Assembly: GCA_956465555.1 (NCBI GenBank)
Contig: OY101117.1
Location: 1,736,001 to 1,800,000, forward strand
From: Nitzschia sp. pyKryTriq1
Lineage: Eukaryota; Bacillariophyta; Bacillariophyceae; Bacillariales; Bacillariaceae
Direction: 5' to 3'
DNA length: 64,000 nucleotides
Positions 30,601 to 40,861 of this stretch are shown here, one piece after another. The notes under the pieces were generated by a model, which searched no databases, was not told the origin of the DNA, and saw nothing but the letters and a program-made list of their open reading frames with translations. Position numbers and translations under genes: made by a program. Position 1 is the stretch's first letter. Every line of letters begins with the position of its first letter.

Positions 30601-30915
30601 TTCGGCAAAAAGTCGGTGCAGGTAGCCATCGACAGGACCCGTCGTGAATACAAACGGGAACACAAGTCGATTTCGCGAGAACTGCGAATCGACGCCGCTT
30701 TCATTGAAAACGATCGAAGACTGGAACAAACCAAGCGAGACTCGAAGGCTCAAGCGAAGCGTCAGAAGAATTTCGCGTGGCTCGAAGGCGAGGCTGCTAC
30801 CCTGAACCAGCAAGTTGCGCAAGGTGGAGGACTCCTAAAGGGTGGTGGTATGGGTGCAGCAAAAGCCAAAGCAGCGTCAGGGAAGTTAGGAATAAAGAAG
30901 GGAGGAAAATTCTAG
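27616..30915 (+). CDS. NOP14: NOP14, small-subunit processome protein with embedded Tudor-like segment
   Basis: Exons 27616-28965, 29046-29194 and 29451-30915 join to 987 residues. NOP14 acts in the nucleolus in 18S rRNA maturation and 40S assembly. The first half holds the conserved N-terminus (NPFEVTARMKRPKYLVHNRP, DQMLARLVKERTRQSRRSSK). The second holds PYIFEVPTTLEALHEII, KMQNFYDVLLRRF and a basic tail ending in GKLGIKKGGKF. Residues 408-465 (KVQGNYRVAEQFDGREAWYD, then YDVEYLDGDFEEDLLPENVR) read as a Tudor/SGF29-like beta domain, absent from yeast and human NOP14 as I know them. An intron cuts that domain. The 256 nt third-exon intron is long for this window. Stop lies 36 bp from the convergent lipin gene's stop. 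Confidence 0.93.
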
Positions 30916-30951
30916 GATCTTTTTTATAATAATATGTTCTCTATGAGTAGA

Positions 30952-32046
30952 CTACCGGTAGTTTGGGAGAATATGGGCCTTCAGCCTAGGATCGCCGTAT
31001 CCGTCAAAGCTCGTACCCATTTTTCTGCGGTACCAATCTCGAGGCATTTCGGATCTCCAAGCCTGGCCGCTGCCTTCCTTTCCAGCATTGAGATTGACGA
31101 GTTCATCGTCACTCTCGCTGTCGAATGAATATATTTTGGTTGAACTTTCTACCAGAAAAGTGCTTTTCAGTGGAACTGACACCATGTTGTACGCCTGAAT
31201 GTCCATCACGGTATTTCCGAAAGCGGCCTCGAAGATCCCTCGCGTCATACCCGTTGCTTTTCTGAATGGATCCACGACATTTTTCCACAATATTTCGGCC
31301 TTGAAGTGGTGCGTTCGATAAGAAACGAGCTCCATGATTAGTAGCTGCGCCAGATTGCCTTGAAAGCCGAGTACCGGGCCGGGCGGGAGTCTATAATTCT
31401 GCTGCCTAAAATTGTCCAGAAACTTTCGCGTTGTGGACGCTAAGCCTATGGGTCGCGAGGTGACGTACAGCACTTGCATTTTCTCCCGGTCAGTAACGAC
31501 GGCAGAGAAAAATTCACACACTGCGTCGTGACAGTGGTTGTATCGCTCAGTGAGCACGGTGTCGACAATTCCACCCGAGTTCGAACGGGTAATCGTTCCA
31601 TCGATATCGGAGACCAGGATGCGGTCCTCCGCCGACCAGAGATATATGTTTGAGTACGCAACTCCGACGATCCTGTCTTCGCGAAGCAAGAGGTACCTGG
31701 CGGGGTTTCGACCGGCAAGAAGGATGTGACCCAGTCTCGTCGCGGAGTTGCTCTCTGCGAAAGACCCGTCAAAGTCAATTTCGAAAGCTCTCCCTGAAGC
31801 ACCTGTCAGCGCTTCGTGGGAAACGAATTCGCTTCCTTGCGTCCCCACTTCCAGCAGTAGCCGATAGTTTTCTTTTATTCTCCTCGGAAAGGTGGCGACA
31901 AAAGCGTCATTGAAAAAGAAATCACCACCAGTGGACTTGACTACAACTACATCATACGCATTTCCCACAACAACATCATCAACGTCGTCGCCGAATTCGA
32001 GACAGGGGGTACAACAAATACTTTGGCTCAAGCGAGGTGATGGCAT
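30952..32046 (-). CDS. Lipin-type phosphatidate phosphatase
   Basis: Single exon, 364 residues. Lipins convert phosphatidate to diacylglycerol, feeding triacylglycerol and phospholipid synthesis. The catalytic HAD motif is intact: ILVSDIDGTITRSN carries D-x-D-G-T. It is followed by LTERYNHCHDAVCEFFSAVV, the YVTSRPIGLASTTRKFL block, RLPPGPVLGF and FEAAFGNTVMDIQAY, all standard in the LNS2 domain. The N-terminal lipin domain is short (NAYDVVVVKSTGGDFFFNDA). At 364 residues this is a minimal lipin compared with about 800-900 in animals and yeast; no long regulatory linker or obvious membrane segment is present. It is probably cytosolic with membrane association. Confidence 0.9.
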   Translation of the reverse strand: MPSPRLSQSICCTPCLEFGDDVDDVVVGNAYDVVVVKSTGGDFFFNDAFVATFPRRIKENYRLLLEVGTQGSEFVSHEALTGASGRAFEIDFDGSFAESNSATRLGHILLAGRNPARYLLLREDRIVGVAYSNIYLWSAEDRILVSDIDGTITRSNSGGIVDTVLTERYNHCHDAVCEFFSAVVTDREKMQVLYVTSRPIGLASTTRKFLDNFRQQNYRLPPGPVLGFQGNLAQLLIMELVSYRTHHFKAEILWKNVVDPFRKATGMTRGIFEAAFGNTVMDIQAYNMVSVPLKSTFLVESSTKIYSFDSESDDELVNLNAGKEGSGQAWRSEMPRDWYRRKMGTSFDGYGDPRLKAHILPNYR

Positions 32047-32455
32047 TTCTATCCGTAGTACCTCTAAGGCCTACAGTACGAATACCAGTACCAGTACCGG
32101 TACCTGTACCGGTAGAGTAGTGGTGGCGACTGACTCAATAATTTGCTTGACTGCTTGACTGCGTTGGCGTTGTCATTGCACTGGGCAGGTTGTTGCTTTT
32201 TTTAGTGACGGCTTTGTCTGCTTTTTGATGATGGAGCTGCAACGCGTAGCGAATGAATAATGATATTGGACTAGTCCGAGTAGTCGGATTTAGGCGGTGG
32301 CGCGGGCGCCAACAAACCCTCAACTCTCTCGGACACTGTGTTTCGTCAAGTCGTCGAAGCTCTTCGGGATGTGAAGGTCCGTCTTGGCGAAAAGCTTGAC
32401 TCCCTCGTCTCCTAGAGGTGCTGTTGGAGAACATTATTTTACACCTTCAGATCGG

Positions 32456-32988
32456 ATGAATCAAATATACAAATTACATGTGACATTATACGCGGTATAC
32501 TTACCTGAATATGAATATGAAGTGAACGTTGTGAACAACGAGGAAATACTACGTGAAAGAGAAATATTGTGTACGGAAGAAAGTCTTATTATTTTCAATA
32601 AAGTTTTAGGAACAGTTATTGATATTGTTAGCCTATACGCACTCTTGACGTATCCCCAGAGGAATACAGAGGGTAAAGTAAAGACCCCGAGTGAGGTACT
32701 AAATCAACACTTTATTGAAAATAATCACAGGAGTATCCAAACTAATCGTTTGAAGAAGTCGCTAATAGAGCGCAATGTCATGAATATGAAGTGAACGTTG
32801 TGAACAACGAGGAAATACTCAACACATGCATTTGGAGGCATCGAAAATACAAATATCCGACACCGCTCTTGGTCGCCTCGCAAGCCTCCACAAGAGGGAA
32901 TTCAAAGGAGGATCAGTCGTCGTCCTTTATAAAGAAATTAAAACAGATGCATGGCGAAGACAAAAACGATGAAGAAGTTGATGGTTGA
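32456..32988 (+). CDS. Doubtful AT-rich open frames with internal direct repeat
   Basis: Two overlapping frames: 32456-32794 (112 residues, from MNQIYKLHVTLYAVYLP) and 32791-32988 (GTG start). No family recognised. A 39 bp direct repeat occurs at 32512-32550 and 32781-32819, so both frames share VNVVNNEEIL, and an inverted repeat of 15 bp lies at 32589-32603 and 32710-32724. Base and codon use are much more AT-rich than in neighbouring genes. This may be an inserted fragment, a mobile-element piece or a recent acquisition, rather than a working gene. Confidence 0.25.
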
Positions 32989-33238
32989 ATAGAGGATTGA
33001 AATAGTTCCGGGGGTGGGAAAGCAAAAGTCATGGTGAGATAAAAAATGTAACAAAATAGACATTCAACTACTTACATGATTTAAAACACGAAAATCAAAT
33101 TTTAAAGCCAAACCTTTTGTCCATGCATTCTTTATAATATCAAATAGAGGTATACAAGCACAGAAATTGGTTTGGAGCTTGCTATCTGGAGTAATGGGAG
33201 CACCATTGTCAAGACAGTAAATTCATAAAAAAGATGCA

Positions 33239-33324
33239 ACAAGTAGTGTCGCGTCCGCTAAAAAATCCGCACGTAGGCTTTGGTACATTTTCTACGATTT
33301 TTGTTACATCGCGACACTACTTGT
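33239..33324. mobile_element. 86 bp inverted-repeat unit (MITE-like or stable hairpin)
   Basis: Perfect 15 bp terminal inverted repeats, ACAAGTAGTGTCGCG and its complement, enclose 56 bp. No clear target duplication flanks it. It may be a minimal MITE or a DNA/RNA hairpin. Confidence 0.55.
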
Positions 33325-33784
33325 GTTAAACTCATACTGATGTAGAGGCTCTGGGGAGCGAAGCGAGGTACGAAGTACAAACGAAGTATACGGTCGAGGG
33401 ACAGACCAGAGCCGATAGCTGTATGTAGAGTGAGCAGGGGGCTAAGAGTAGACCCGTAGCATGGGCGACGAAAGATCAAGTGGGAGACAAGTCAGTCAGG
33501 AGACGGAAAAGCTGAGATAACAACCAACCAGGTACCGTACAGTATGTATTATCCATGCTAGTTGGCATCCTCTCTAGCCTTGCATCTCACAGAGGACAAA
33601 AATTGGACAGGCTACGACGAATACGTAGGTCTCTTACAAAAGAGGTCAGTTTTGGGGTTCGCCAAGGGAACGGGACTTCAATACATTCTAGCCAGTAGCT
33701 AGACCTGTGTTGTTGCACATTTTGAAAGCTAAATTTGGTAAAAACTTATGTTACGAATCACAAGGTATTCCAAATTTGTCACCT

Positions 33785-36485
33785 TCAGAAACGATCATGC
33801 CCATCAATCACAGCCTTGATCGAGCGCGCCAAATCTTCAGCTTGCTGTAAGCTGAGCTGCCTCAAAGCAAAAACCTCCTTCGTTGGCTCAAAGGTCTTGG
33901 GATCAGAAACTTTCGTGATTCTAACATGATGCGGTATTTCATGCAGCATTTGAGCCACTTGTCGTTCCTCAGGGACGGTTCCCCTTTCGTACAGACTCAT
34001 AAGCTGTAGATCTCCCTCGGTGTGAATGGCAGCACAGTGCGACTTTCCTAGAGTCAAGCAACATGTCGCAGCAAGCTTAACAGCCCTTTTTTCTCCCGGA
34101 GGAACCACAACATCTGTCCACTCATTTTCACTGGAATGAACTTTTTCGAAATACCGGTCCAAAGTCCAAATGAGGGAATCAAGGATCCCTTCTTCGAGAA
34201 ATATCCGGGCACGTCTTTTATCCTTCGCCAAGATGAGAATTTCTTCCATGGCTTCAGCCTTTTCTTCCTCTGACGTGTTTGCGCTTGCAACCACATCCAG
34301 CCAAGCTTTCGGTTGAGCGGAAGGGTCAAGTCCATGAATTTGGCCTGGAGGAAGGATTCGAACTGAACGCAATCAAAAGATGAGCGCAAAAGCTAGATGG
34401 ACAAGCCCATAAAATTTATTTCATCACGAACTTACCGTTCCGTAGGCAAGCAACCCTCTTATTTCTCGGCCTGTCTAAGATGCTTACAGCCTCCATCCGT
34501 GGCTGAGCCGTTTCATGCGATGGAGTAGGAGGAGGCCCAACTGTCTTCTGGACGCCTTTTGATGCCATCATAGACTCATCGGCCACTCTTCCAGGTTTTC
34601 TTTTCTCAGACTTCGTAGATTCCTGATCCTTTGCCACTGCATTGTCAGCACTCGGTAGAGCAAGGCAGGGTGGTAAATGTTCGGCCACGCCAGACTCCTC
34701 ATAGGTGGCTGCACAGCTATTGGACAATGACTCTGTCGCATCCACGGCCTTTTCATGTGCTTGGCTGACCGCCTTTTGGACTTTTGTTTGTAGTTTCTGC
34801 CTCTCTTCTTCCGGTATTTGCATGACACCTACCCCCAAGCCAACGACAGCGGCTCCAGCGAGAAGGCCAGCTGGACCAAGAATAAGGCATCCAACTGTTA
34901 TGGCCCCGACGACACCGGCTCCAACTCTGATTGCGGGAGATCCTAGCGATCTTGTGTAGTGCTCGACGTCGTCTTTGTTGATTAGTGATGAAGGCCCCGT
35001 TTGTTTGGTTTCTTTCCCTTCTGTGGATGGTTGCGGTTCGGGTGGAGATGGATCGGCAAGACGACGTTGACGCACAGCAAAGGATGCACTTCCATTGCTA
35101 TCGTCGTCACGATCACCGTAATCAAAAGTCCGGTCGTCATCATCCATTCTCCGATGCGCTTGGGCGTATCCTGACTGAGTAAAGAATTCGTTGACATCAG
35201 TCGCTTGCGAGTGACTTGGGCCATCAAGTGCATTTGACCGACGACTAGTTTTGCTGATATCACCGTCCGTATCGTAATCGCTAGAAGATGCCACCCGGAA
35301 GACTCCGGGAATTCCGGCCTTTTCTGACTTTTCCTCCTGTGGCCATTTCTTTCTGCTTTCTGTCCGTTTCCTGGCGTGTCCCGGTGCTTTGCTGCCGCTC
35401 TTGTCCTGCGAGTAGGGCGAAGGTTGCATTGTCCTTCCGCTCCTCATGCTGTCGTCGCCTCTAGTGGACTGAGCTTGCAGGTGATGGTAGTGGTGTGATT
35501 TGTCCCTTGGAGAGGAATCATTGTTTTCCCTGGTCATGATCCGGCGCACGCTGGTCAAGGTTGCTTCATCGTCTGTTGTCGGTTCCACGGAATGATCTGT
35601 GGCTCCATACGCATCATCAAAGTCAGAATTGGGCGATGTGTCGGCAGGATGCATGAAAGATCTGCTGGTGGGTTGGGGCGAAATCTTGCCTGCATTTGCC
35701 TGTTTGATGTTAACGCTACTGACGGAAGTATCGGGGGTGGCTGGCATGGGCTTGTGGCTGATGGCAGACACTCTCTTCGCCCGAGTCTGCATGAAGTTCG
35801 TTTGCTTCTGCCGCCGCTGTACTTGAAACGGTTTGCCGCCCGAGTTTTGCGCCACTGCGGTGGTTGCTGTGCTCACAGTGGATGCCGCCACAGAAGGTCT
35901 GCCAGTCGTTGCTTTCTTGGAGTGATCGATGCCCTTCATCTTCTGCATCCGCTGCATCTTCGACAACCGATTAGCCCCCCCCCTGCTGGGAGAATTGGAG
36001 CTCAGAGCCATCTCATTCTGTGCTTCTTCCGAAACAGGGGAGCTGGACTTGTTTGACGTGTTAATGTACTCAGTTCTTCGAGGAAGATTGACCCGCTTGT
36101 CCATCGTCAATGATGTGTTCGCGCTCGTACCGGTAGAATCGGGCTCTTCGCCAGCAGGGGAACGTTTGTGCTGAAGTATTCTGCGCTCCTTTAGAAGCTT
36201 GCGCTTTTCTATCAGATTCGTCTGGTGCGACTTTCCGTCCCTTGTTATCTGTTCTTGCCTCATTCGACTGACTCGGTTTTGAGATGCAACTGCCGTGGAA
36301 GCCGACCCGCCCGGACTGGCGTTGCTATTGCTATTGCTATTGCTAATTGCACCGCCGTTGCTGTTCATACTACCTGTACCTGTACCTGTACCTGCACCTG
36401 CACCGGTAGTGGTAACGCTGCTGCCAGTGTGCTTGTTTTGAGCTTCATACGACGCTATTTTGCTGCGAACGGCTGATGTTGACAT
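33785..36485 (-). CDS. Unknown protein: disordered N-terminus, hydrophobic segment, ARM-like C-terminus
   Basis: Two exons, 36485-34436 and 34362-33785 (phase 1), give 875 residues. I do not recognise a named family. The first about 500 residues are Ser/Thr/Asn-rich and disordered. A Gly/Val-rich stretch (VGAGVVGAITVGCLILGPAG then LLAGAAVVGLGVGV) could span or dip into a membrane and is followed by a helix (EEERQKLQTKVQKAVSQAHE). The C-terminal domain has ARM-type helices: EILILAKDKRRARIFLEEGI, AVKLAATCCLTLGKSHCAAI and RQVAQMLHEIPHHVRI. The GAGTGTGTGS tract near residue 30 is written by ACCTGT-type hexamers, the same sequence style as the intergenic strings. Possible trafficking or scaffold role, unproven. 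Confidence 0.7.
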
Positions 36486-36840
36486 GGTCTACTGCGCTGC
36501 ATTGCTCATCACCCATGGGAGAAACCAGACTAGATCAATAGAGAATGGTACTCAGCATAGAAATGAGAAATGAAGAACCGAACGACCACGGATTTTTCAA
36601 GCTTGCAAAAGATTACCGGTATTCGCGCAGTACCTGTACCTGGTGCAGTGCAGTATGTGTACATGTGTAGACCGTGTACCTGCACGAGGGTGAGGAGGGC
36701 GTACAAGCAAGTACTGGTACTGTAGCAAAAAACTGGGGACCTTCTTCCTCTAAGTTACAGTAAAACAATAATGTCGTTGCACACTGACAATTGACATTGA
36801 CATTGGACCAATGCTTGGCGCGGCCTGCGCGAGCTATTCT

Positions 36841-37423
36841 GCACCGGTAGCCGGACGGTCGGGGAGCAGTCCATGCGTCTTTTGCATATCCAATGGATAA
36901 GCGAACATTCAGAATTCTCCATATCCGAATAATTTTTATGATATATCCAATCGATAGTGTCTGTCGTGTCTGCGGCGTCTGTTTGTTCTTCTCCTCCCTT
37001 TTCGTCCTTTTTCCGTCTGTCATCCCTTTCCTCGGTAAAATGTGACCGATCCGATCACTTCGTCTCAACTCCAAGATAACGTGATCGATGGGACCGAATT
37101 ATTTTTTCATGCCGCCACGAGGAATTTCATTCGGATGGCAAGTCGTATTACAACCGATGCAACCGACCGTGATCTTTCACAACCTAGCGTTGTGTCAGTT
37201 TACGTTTGATGACAGAAACAAAAAATCAATTGTACTACTACCTGTGAATCACGTTTTATTTTGTTGCTGGCGTGCCAGAGTCGCATAGGACATAGAATCG
37301 TTAAGTAATTTTATCGCAATGGATTGGATTTGCCTATTTTATCCATTGGATATGTATGGGGTGCGCAGTCCATTCTGTCCTCGTCTGTCGGGTCTGCGCG
37401 CGCCTGTCGGACAAAGTGTGATC
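36841..37423 (-). repeat. Dispersed repeat shared with 55269-55350, interrupted
   Basis: 36841-36874 plus 37374-37423 correspond, on the minus strand, to the continuous copy at 55269-55350, including CTGCTCCCCGACCGTCCGG and GATCACACTTTGTCC. The continuous copy shows the empty site into which the MITE-like element went. Confidence 0.8.
36875..37364. mobile_element. 490 bp non-autonomous MITE with 9 bp target duplication (Mutator-like)
   Basis: The element is flanked by GCAGTCCAT at 36866-36874 and 37365-37373. Its termini are imperfect inverted repeats sharing CATATCCAATGGATAA after a GC start. A 9 bp duplication is typical of Mutator-like (MULE) elements, and no transposase ORF is present. 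The uninterrupted relative at 55.3 kb supports the insertion. Another terminus of this family lies at 7725-7756. Confidence 0.75.
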
Positions 37424-37617
37424 TATCGGGATCTTGGTTTTTGGCGCCAGAGTAATAAAGCAAAACTAGGTTGCTAATCGATTGCTTTCTAATATTGTTC
37501 CGGGCCTGCAATTACGAACACTTTCTCTTGTGTTTCTCCGTAGAGGAACGCATTTCCTACGTCTCCGGCACAAACTTGTAATTCGTTCATTTGTGCTACT
37601 ACTAGTACGAACGCAAT

Positions 37618-37741
37618 CACTCTTTAGCTATCGGCTGATCTACAGACACGAGCGTCCGTCCGTCGTTATTTTTGGGGGACGGCCGACAAAGATCCCCCAA
37701 AGGTACCCCCGGTCTGTACGTCAGCCGATAGCTAAAGAGTG
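37618..37741. mobile_element. 124 bp MITE with 30 bp inverted repeats and 10 bp target duplication
   Basis: Ends are inverted repeats of 30 bp with two mismatches (starting CACTCTTTAGCTATCGGCTG). CGAACGCAAT flanks both sides, at 37608-37617 and 37742-37751. No coding capacity. Duplication length again suits the Mutator-like class. Confidence 0.85.
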
Positions 37742-38019
37742 CGAACGCAATGCGTACCAGGTACCGCTTCCAAGGCGCGGGAGAGTTGTGCGCGGTCACA
37801 GATGCGCGGGATCGATAATACAGCACATGCGTTACTTTCGTAATGTACAAGTATTTACGGGTAGTCTACTTGTACCACTGTACAATTGGGGGCTGATTGG
37901 AACTAGCTAGGAACCCAACAAACAACACAAAAAACCCCAACACGACCCTCAGCTGCTCACTTTTGCTAATTCATTCAACATTCTTTGGCCGAGGGCCACA
38001 TGGACCATGGAACTGAGCA

Positions 38020-40722
38020 ATGGCATTTAATCCCTACGGTAGCTTTCTCGACTTCAGCATTGAAGATTGGTCACTTGATTCTTCTGAATTACAATCTTCT
38101 AACGTTGGAAAAAAAAGCGACACAGGAAAATTGGAAAACGAAGAATTGCCGTTCTCCGCTGATGTGGGCGAAGAAAATAATGAAGGCAATGTAGCAGTAG
38201 CTACTGGTGCTTTCAATAAGGGGACGCTCTTAAATCCTAGTACATCAGTTCAGTCACAGCCAGAAACGTCAGTCACCGAGGCACTGACAGAACCAAATGA
38301 GTCTTTCTCCTTCGAAATCAATTTACCTCCTGGAGTGGAAGTTAGCCCTCTTTCATGCAAGGAAAGTGTCATAGCGATGATGATGTCCAGGTCTGTTGAC
38401 AGAGCCCTCGATGCACCGCCCCCCTTGGAAATCCGCACACCATCGTCTCCGAAGAAGAATCCGAGAACAAGATCGAAAAGCAGGCCTCGTGCAAGCTCTC
38501 AAATTCCAACCAGCAGTCCCAGACGCAAGGAACGAAAAAGTTCTGATGACAGGGCTCATATGGGTGCCACCTCCCAAGTAAGTGGCGAGCGGAAGGCTCG
38601 CTCCCAATCAAAGGATCACAGTGGACGCCGTAAGAGTAGGGCATCTTCCAAAGAGAGAACTGCAACAGCCAGCCCTCGGCTGCGATCAAAATCAAGCGAC
38701 CCAGCAACTCTGTCTCACAGTAACCAAATGAGAGATAGAGATAGAGATGAACGAAGAAGGCGAAAAACTCGATCGAAATCTTCTGCGCCGTCCAAAGGGA
38801 CCAAAGCGGAGGAAAGGAGGCGGCGTTCGCCATCGAGACAACGAGTCGTCGTCAGCACACGTACCGGTATTATGGAGGCTACAGGAGAAGATATGGTGCA
38901 TCCGGGTGCCAGTCCAAGACAGCGCAGGAGCCCATCCAGATCAAGAAATCGCTCAAAATCGAGGGCGCGACACAGGTCCACCTCTAGAGCTCCTTCACAG
39001 GGACCAAGAAGAGATGCTACCTCCTCCCCTAGAGCACGATCCACTTCCAGACACGGAGTACACAAGCGCGGTTCGGAAGGTGAAAGCAGATCGCGACCAC
39101 TTCGCGGCAACAATTGCCTTCCTGCTGTCGAAGAATTTGCTGAGGAAGGAGTACCGCTTCGCGCATTAGGGAACAGTGCCCAGGATGACAACGAAGCCCG
39201 AGACTCTGCGATATTGTACCCTGCATCAACAGATGCGAAGGAGGAAAGACCGTTGATGGGGCTCGAAACAATCGATCAACCACCAAGTGGAAATGAGGCC
39301 CCACCCCACCATGTGGACCCCGCTTCGGCGTTTCCTTCCATTGATAGACACAAGTCTGCCGGTGAGGACAACATCCGATCAAATGAGTCTCGCAGGAGTG
39401 CTAGCCGTCGTGAGAGGTCGTCAAGAAGAGCCACGGATTCGAAAGCTGAACGCACAAACAAGTGGAGCCACCTCCGGGAAATGAATCAAGTCAAGCGAGC
39501 AGAAACCTCAAGCAAGGCGAAAGAAAAGAACGATAATGTTGGTGTCAACGTCGATGCACAAAAACACAGCCTTGGGGGGCACGACCAACAAACCAGCAAC
39601 CAAGGCTCGCTGCGTCACAGACAACCCGACTGCGTTTCCATCCAACCGAAAATAAAAAGTGTAGTGATAAGACCAAAAGGATCTTCGGAGATAAGAGAGC
39701 AAGAACACAGCCCACTACAGCGGACGCAGCCTCTTTCTCCTTTCCCTCCTAATTCTGCCAAAATATCAGGAGTACCTGGGATTCACGCAATACAGGAATC
39801 TGCAAATGGACAAGTAAAGGCAAGCATCACAGAGAATGGCACCGTTTCAAATACTCGGAAAAGCTATGACAACATTTATGATCTCGCCCGCGAAGTCAGC
39901 GATGAAACGACGGGAACCATGGCGTTATTCGAGAACAAAAAGGGAGATTCCGATGAAATTGATCCGTATGTTAGTGGCGATGTTGTGATTGTCGAACCCG
40001 CCATACAGCCTCCTGTCGTACTGTCGGGTAGCGGTATGACGAATTTCGCCTCAAAACATCGCACTGATAATTCGCCGAGGGTACCCCAAAGGTCCGTTTC
40101 CAAATACAGTGATGCCTCTGACTCGAGCACCCTGGATCGCTTGGAAAAAGCCAACGAACTGATTCGGCGACAGAAACAAAAGAAAGAGGCAAGTAGGTCG
40201 CGGCAAAAGACTTTGGAAGATCGCGACTTAGATTCCTATCCCTTCTGTGCTCTTGCATCGAAAAACGACGGCCAGTCCGGAAAATCCGATCTTGAAGTCG
40301 TAGACGGCAACCTTCGATCCACTGGGTATGACAAATGGAAATACACGGCTACTAGCCCCGAACACAATGAGCCACCACGCACAATTGTGGGTGTAGAATC
40401 AAATAATCGCGTAGTCCAACAGGATGCAAGCAGTCTAACGACACGGCGAGCGGTGAACAGGAAAGGCAACTGTCAAGGAAGATACAGTGAAGAAACGGAC
40501 GAAACGCCCGAAACGATTAAACCTACTTCAACCAAATGGAAAGTCCTCTCATCTCGGCTTCACTCTAGTAAGAAAACACCACCAGTTTCATCTCCGGGAG
40601 GACCAAAGAACGCATCACCTAGTCGTGTCTCGAAATGGGGAGGCTTGAGGACTGCTCGTGATTTGATTGCAAAGGCTGGACGGCAAAACGAGCCTCGTCG
40701 ACGGCTTGTCGATGACATGTGA
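38020..40722 (+). CDS. RS-rich, largely disordered protein
   Basis: Single exon, 900 residues. No folded domain recognised. Residues about 130-350 are packed with Arg/Ser dipeptides (SKSRPRASSQIPTSSPRRKE, RQRRSPSRSRNRSKSRARHR, RSTSRAP), as in SR-related splicing or nuclear-speckle proteins, but no RRM is present. The N-terminus is acidic (FLDFSIEDWSLDSSELQ), and a Lys/Arg-rich tail ends the protein. Regulation by phosphorylation is plausible for such composition. The ATG at 38020 is preceded by a short upstream frame ending in TAA just inside the coding start (ATG at 38008), which could affect initiation. A cytoskeletal or signalling scaffold is an alternative to a splicing role. Confidence 0.7.
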   Translation: MAFNPYGSFLDFSIEDWSLDSSELQSSNVGKKSDTGKLENEELPFSADVGEENNEGNVAVATGAFNKGTLLNPSTSVQSQPETSVTEALTEPNESFSFEINLPPGVEVSPLSCKESVIAMMMSRSVDRALDAPPPLEIRTPSSPKKNPRTRSKSRPRASSQIPTSSPRRKERKSSDDRAHMGATSQVSGERKARSQSKDHSGRRKSRASSKERTATASPRLRSKSSDPATLSHSNQMRDRDRDERRRRKTRSKSSAPSKGTKAEERRRRSPSRQRVVVSTRTGIMEATGEDMVHPGASPRQRRSPSRSRNRSKSRARHRSTSRAPSQGPRRDATSSPRARSTSRHGVHKRGSEGESRSRPLRGNNCLPAVEEFAEEGVPLRALGNSAQDDNEARDSAILYPASTDAKEERPLMGLETIDQPPSGNEAPPHHVDPASAFPSIDRHKSAGEDNIRSNESRRSASRRERSSRRATDSKAERTNKWSHLREMNQVKRAETSSKAKEKNDNVGVNVDAQKHSLGGHDQQTSNQGSLRHRQPDCVSIQPKIKSVVIRPKGSSEIREQEHSPLQRTQPLSPFPPNSAKISGVPGIHAIQESANGQVKASITENGTVSNTRKSYDNIYDLAREVSDETTGTMALFENKKGDSDEIDPYVSGDVVIVEPAIQPPVVLSGSGMTNFASKHRTDNSPRVPQRSVSKYSDASDSSTLDRLEKANELIRRQKQKKEASRSRQKTLEDRDLDSYPFCALASKNDGQSGKSDLEVVDGNLRSTGYDKWKYTATSPEHNEPPRTIVGVESNNRVVQQDASSLTTRRAVNRKGNCQGRYSEETDETPETIKPTSTKWKVLSSRLHSSKKTPPVSSPGGPKNASPSRVSKWGGLRTARDLIAKAGRQNEPRRRLVDDM

Positions 40723-40861
40723 GATATGATGCGTGATAAATATAGAAATACATCGTAATTCCAGCATTTCCAAAAACGATCTGTTACAATACGCTTGAGG
40801 TGGATTATTCGCCTAGCAAATAGCAGCCAGTCAAACTTCAGCCCAGCAGCCAGATAAAACT

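Larger units (their letters stand above)
32047..33784. other. Intergenic region containing AT-rich block
   Basis: It starts with two TACCGGTA copies at 32094-32113, then a fragment shared with 7485-7527, then a strikingly AT-rich block (about 32440-33240) with two open frames listed separately, and an 86 bp inverted-repeat unit at 33239-33324. Nothing else recognised. Confidence 0.55.
36486..38019. other. Intergenic region built of nested mobile elements
   Basis: Contains TACCGGTA near 36614, a repeat shared with 55269-55350 that is split by a 490 bp MITE-like insertion, a 124 bp MITE-like element, and a segment (37453-37497) whose reverse complement recurs at 53923-53970. No host gene recognised. 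Confidence 0.6.

Noticed and set aside
27616-30915. Two separate genes (27616-29022 and 29458-30915)
   Set aside because: Both parts match the two halves of NOP14, and the splice phases join them in frame to 987 residues.
32497-32507. ATACTTACCTG, the U1 snRNA 5' end sequence
   Set aside because: Only 11 bases match; the sequence after it has no U1 stem-loops. Likely chance.
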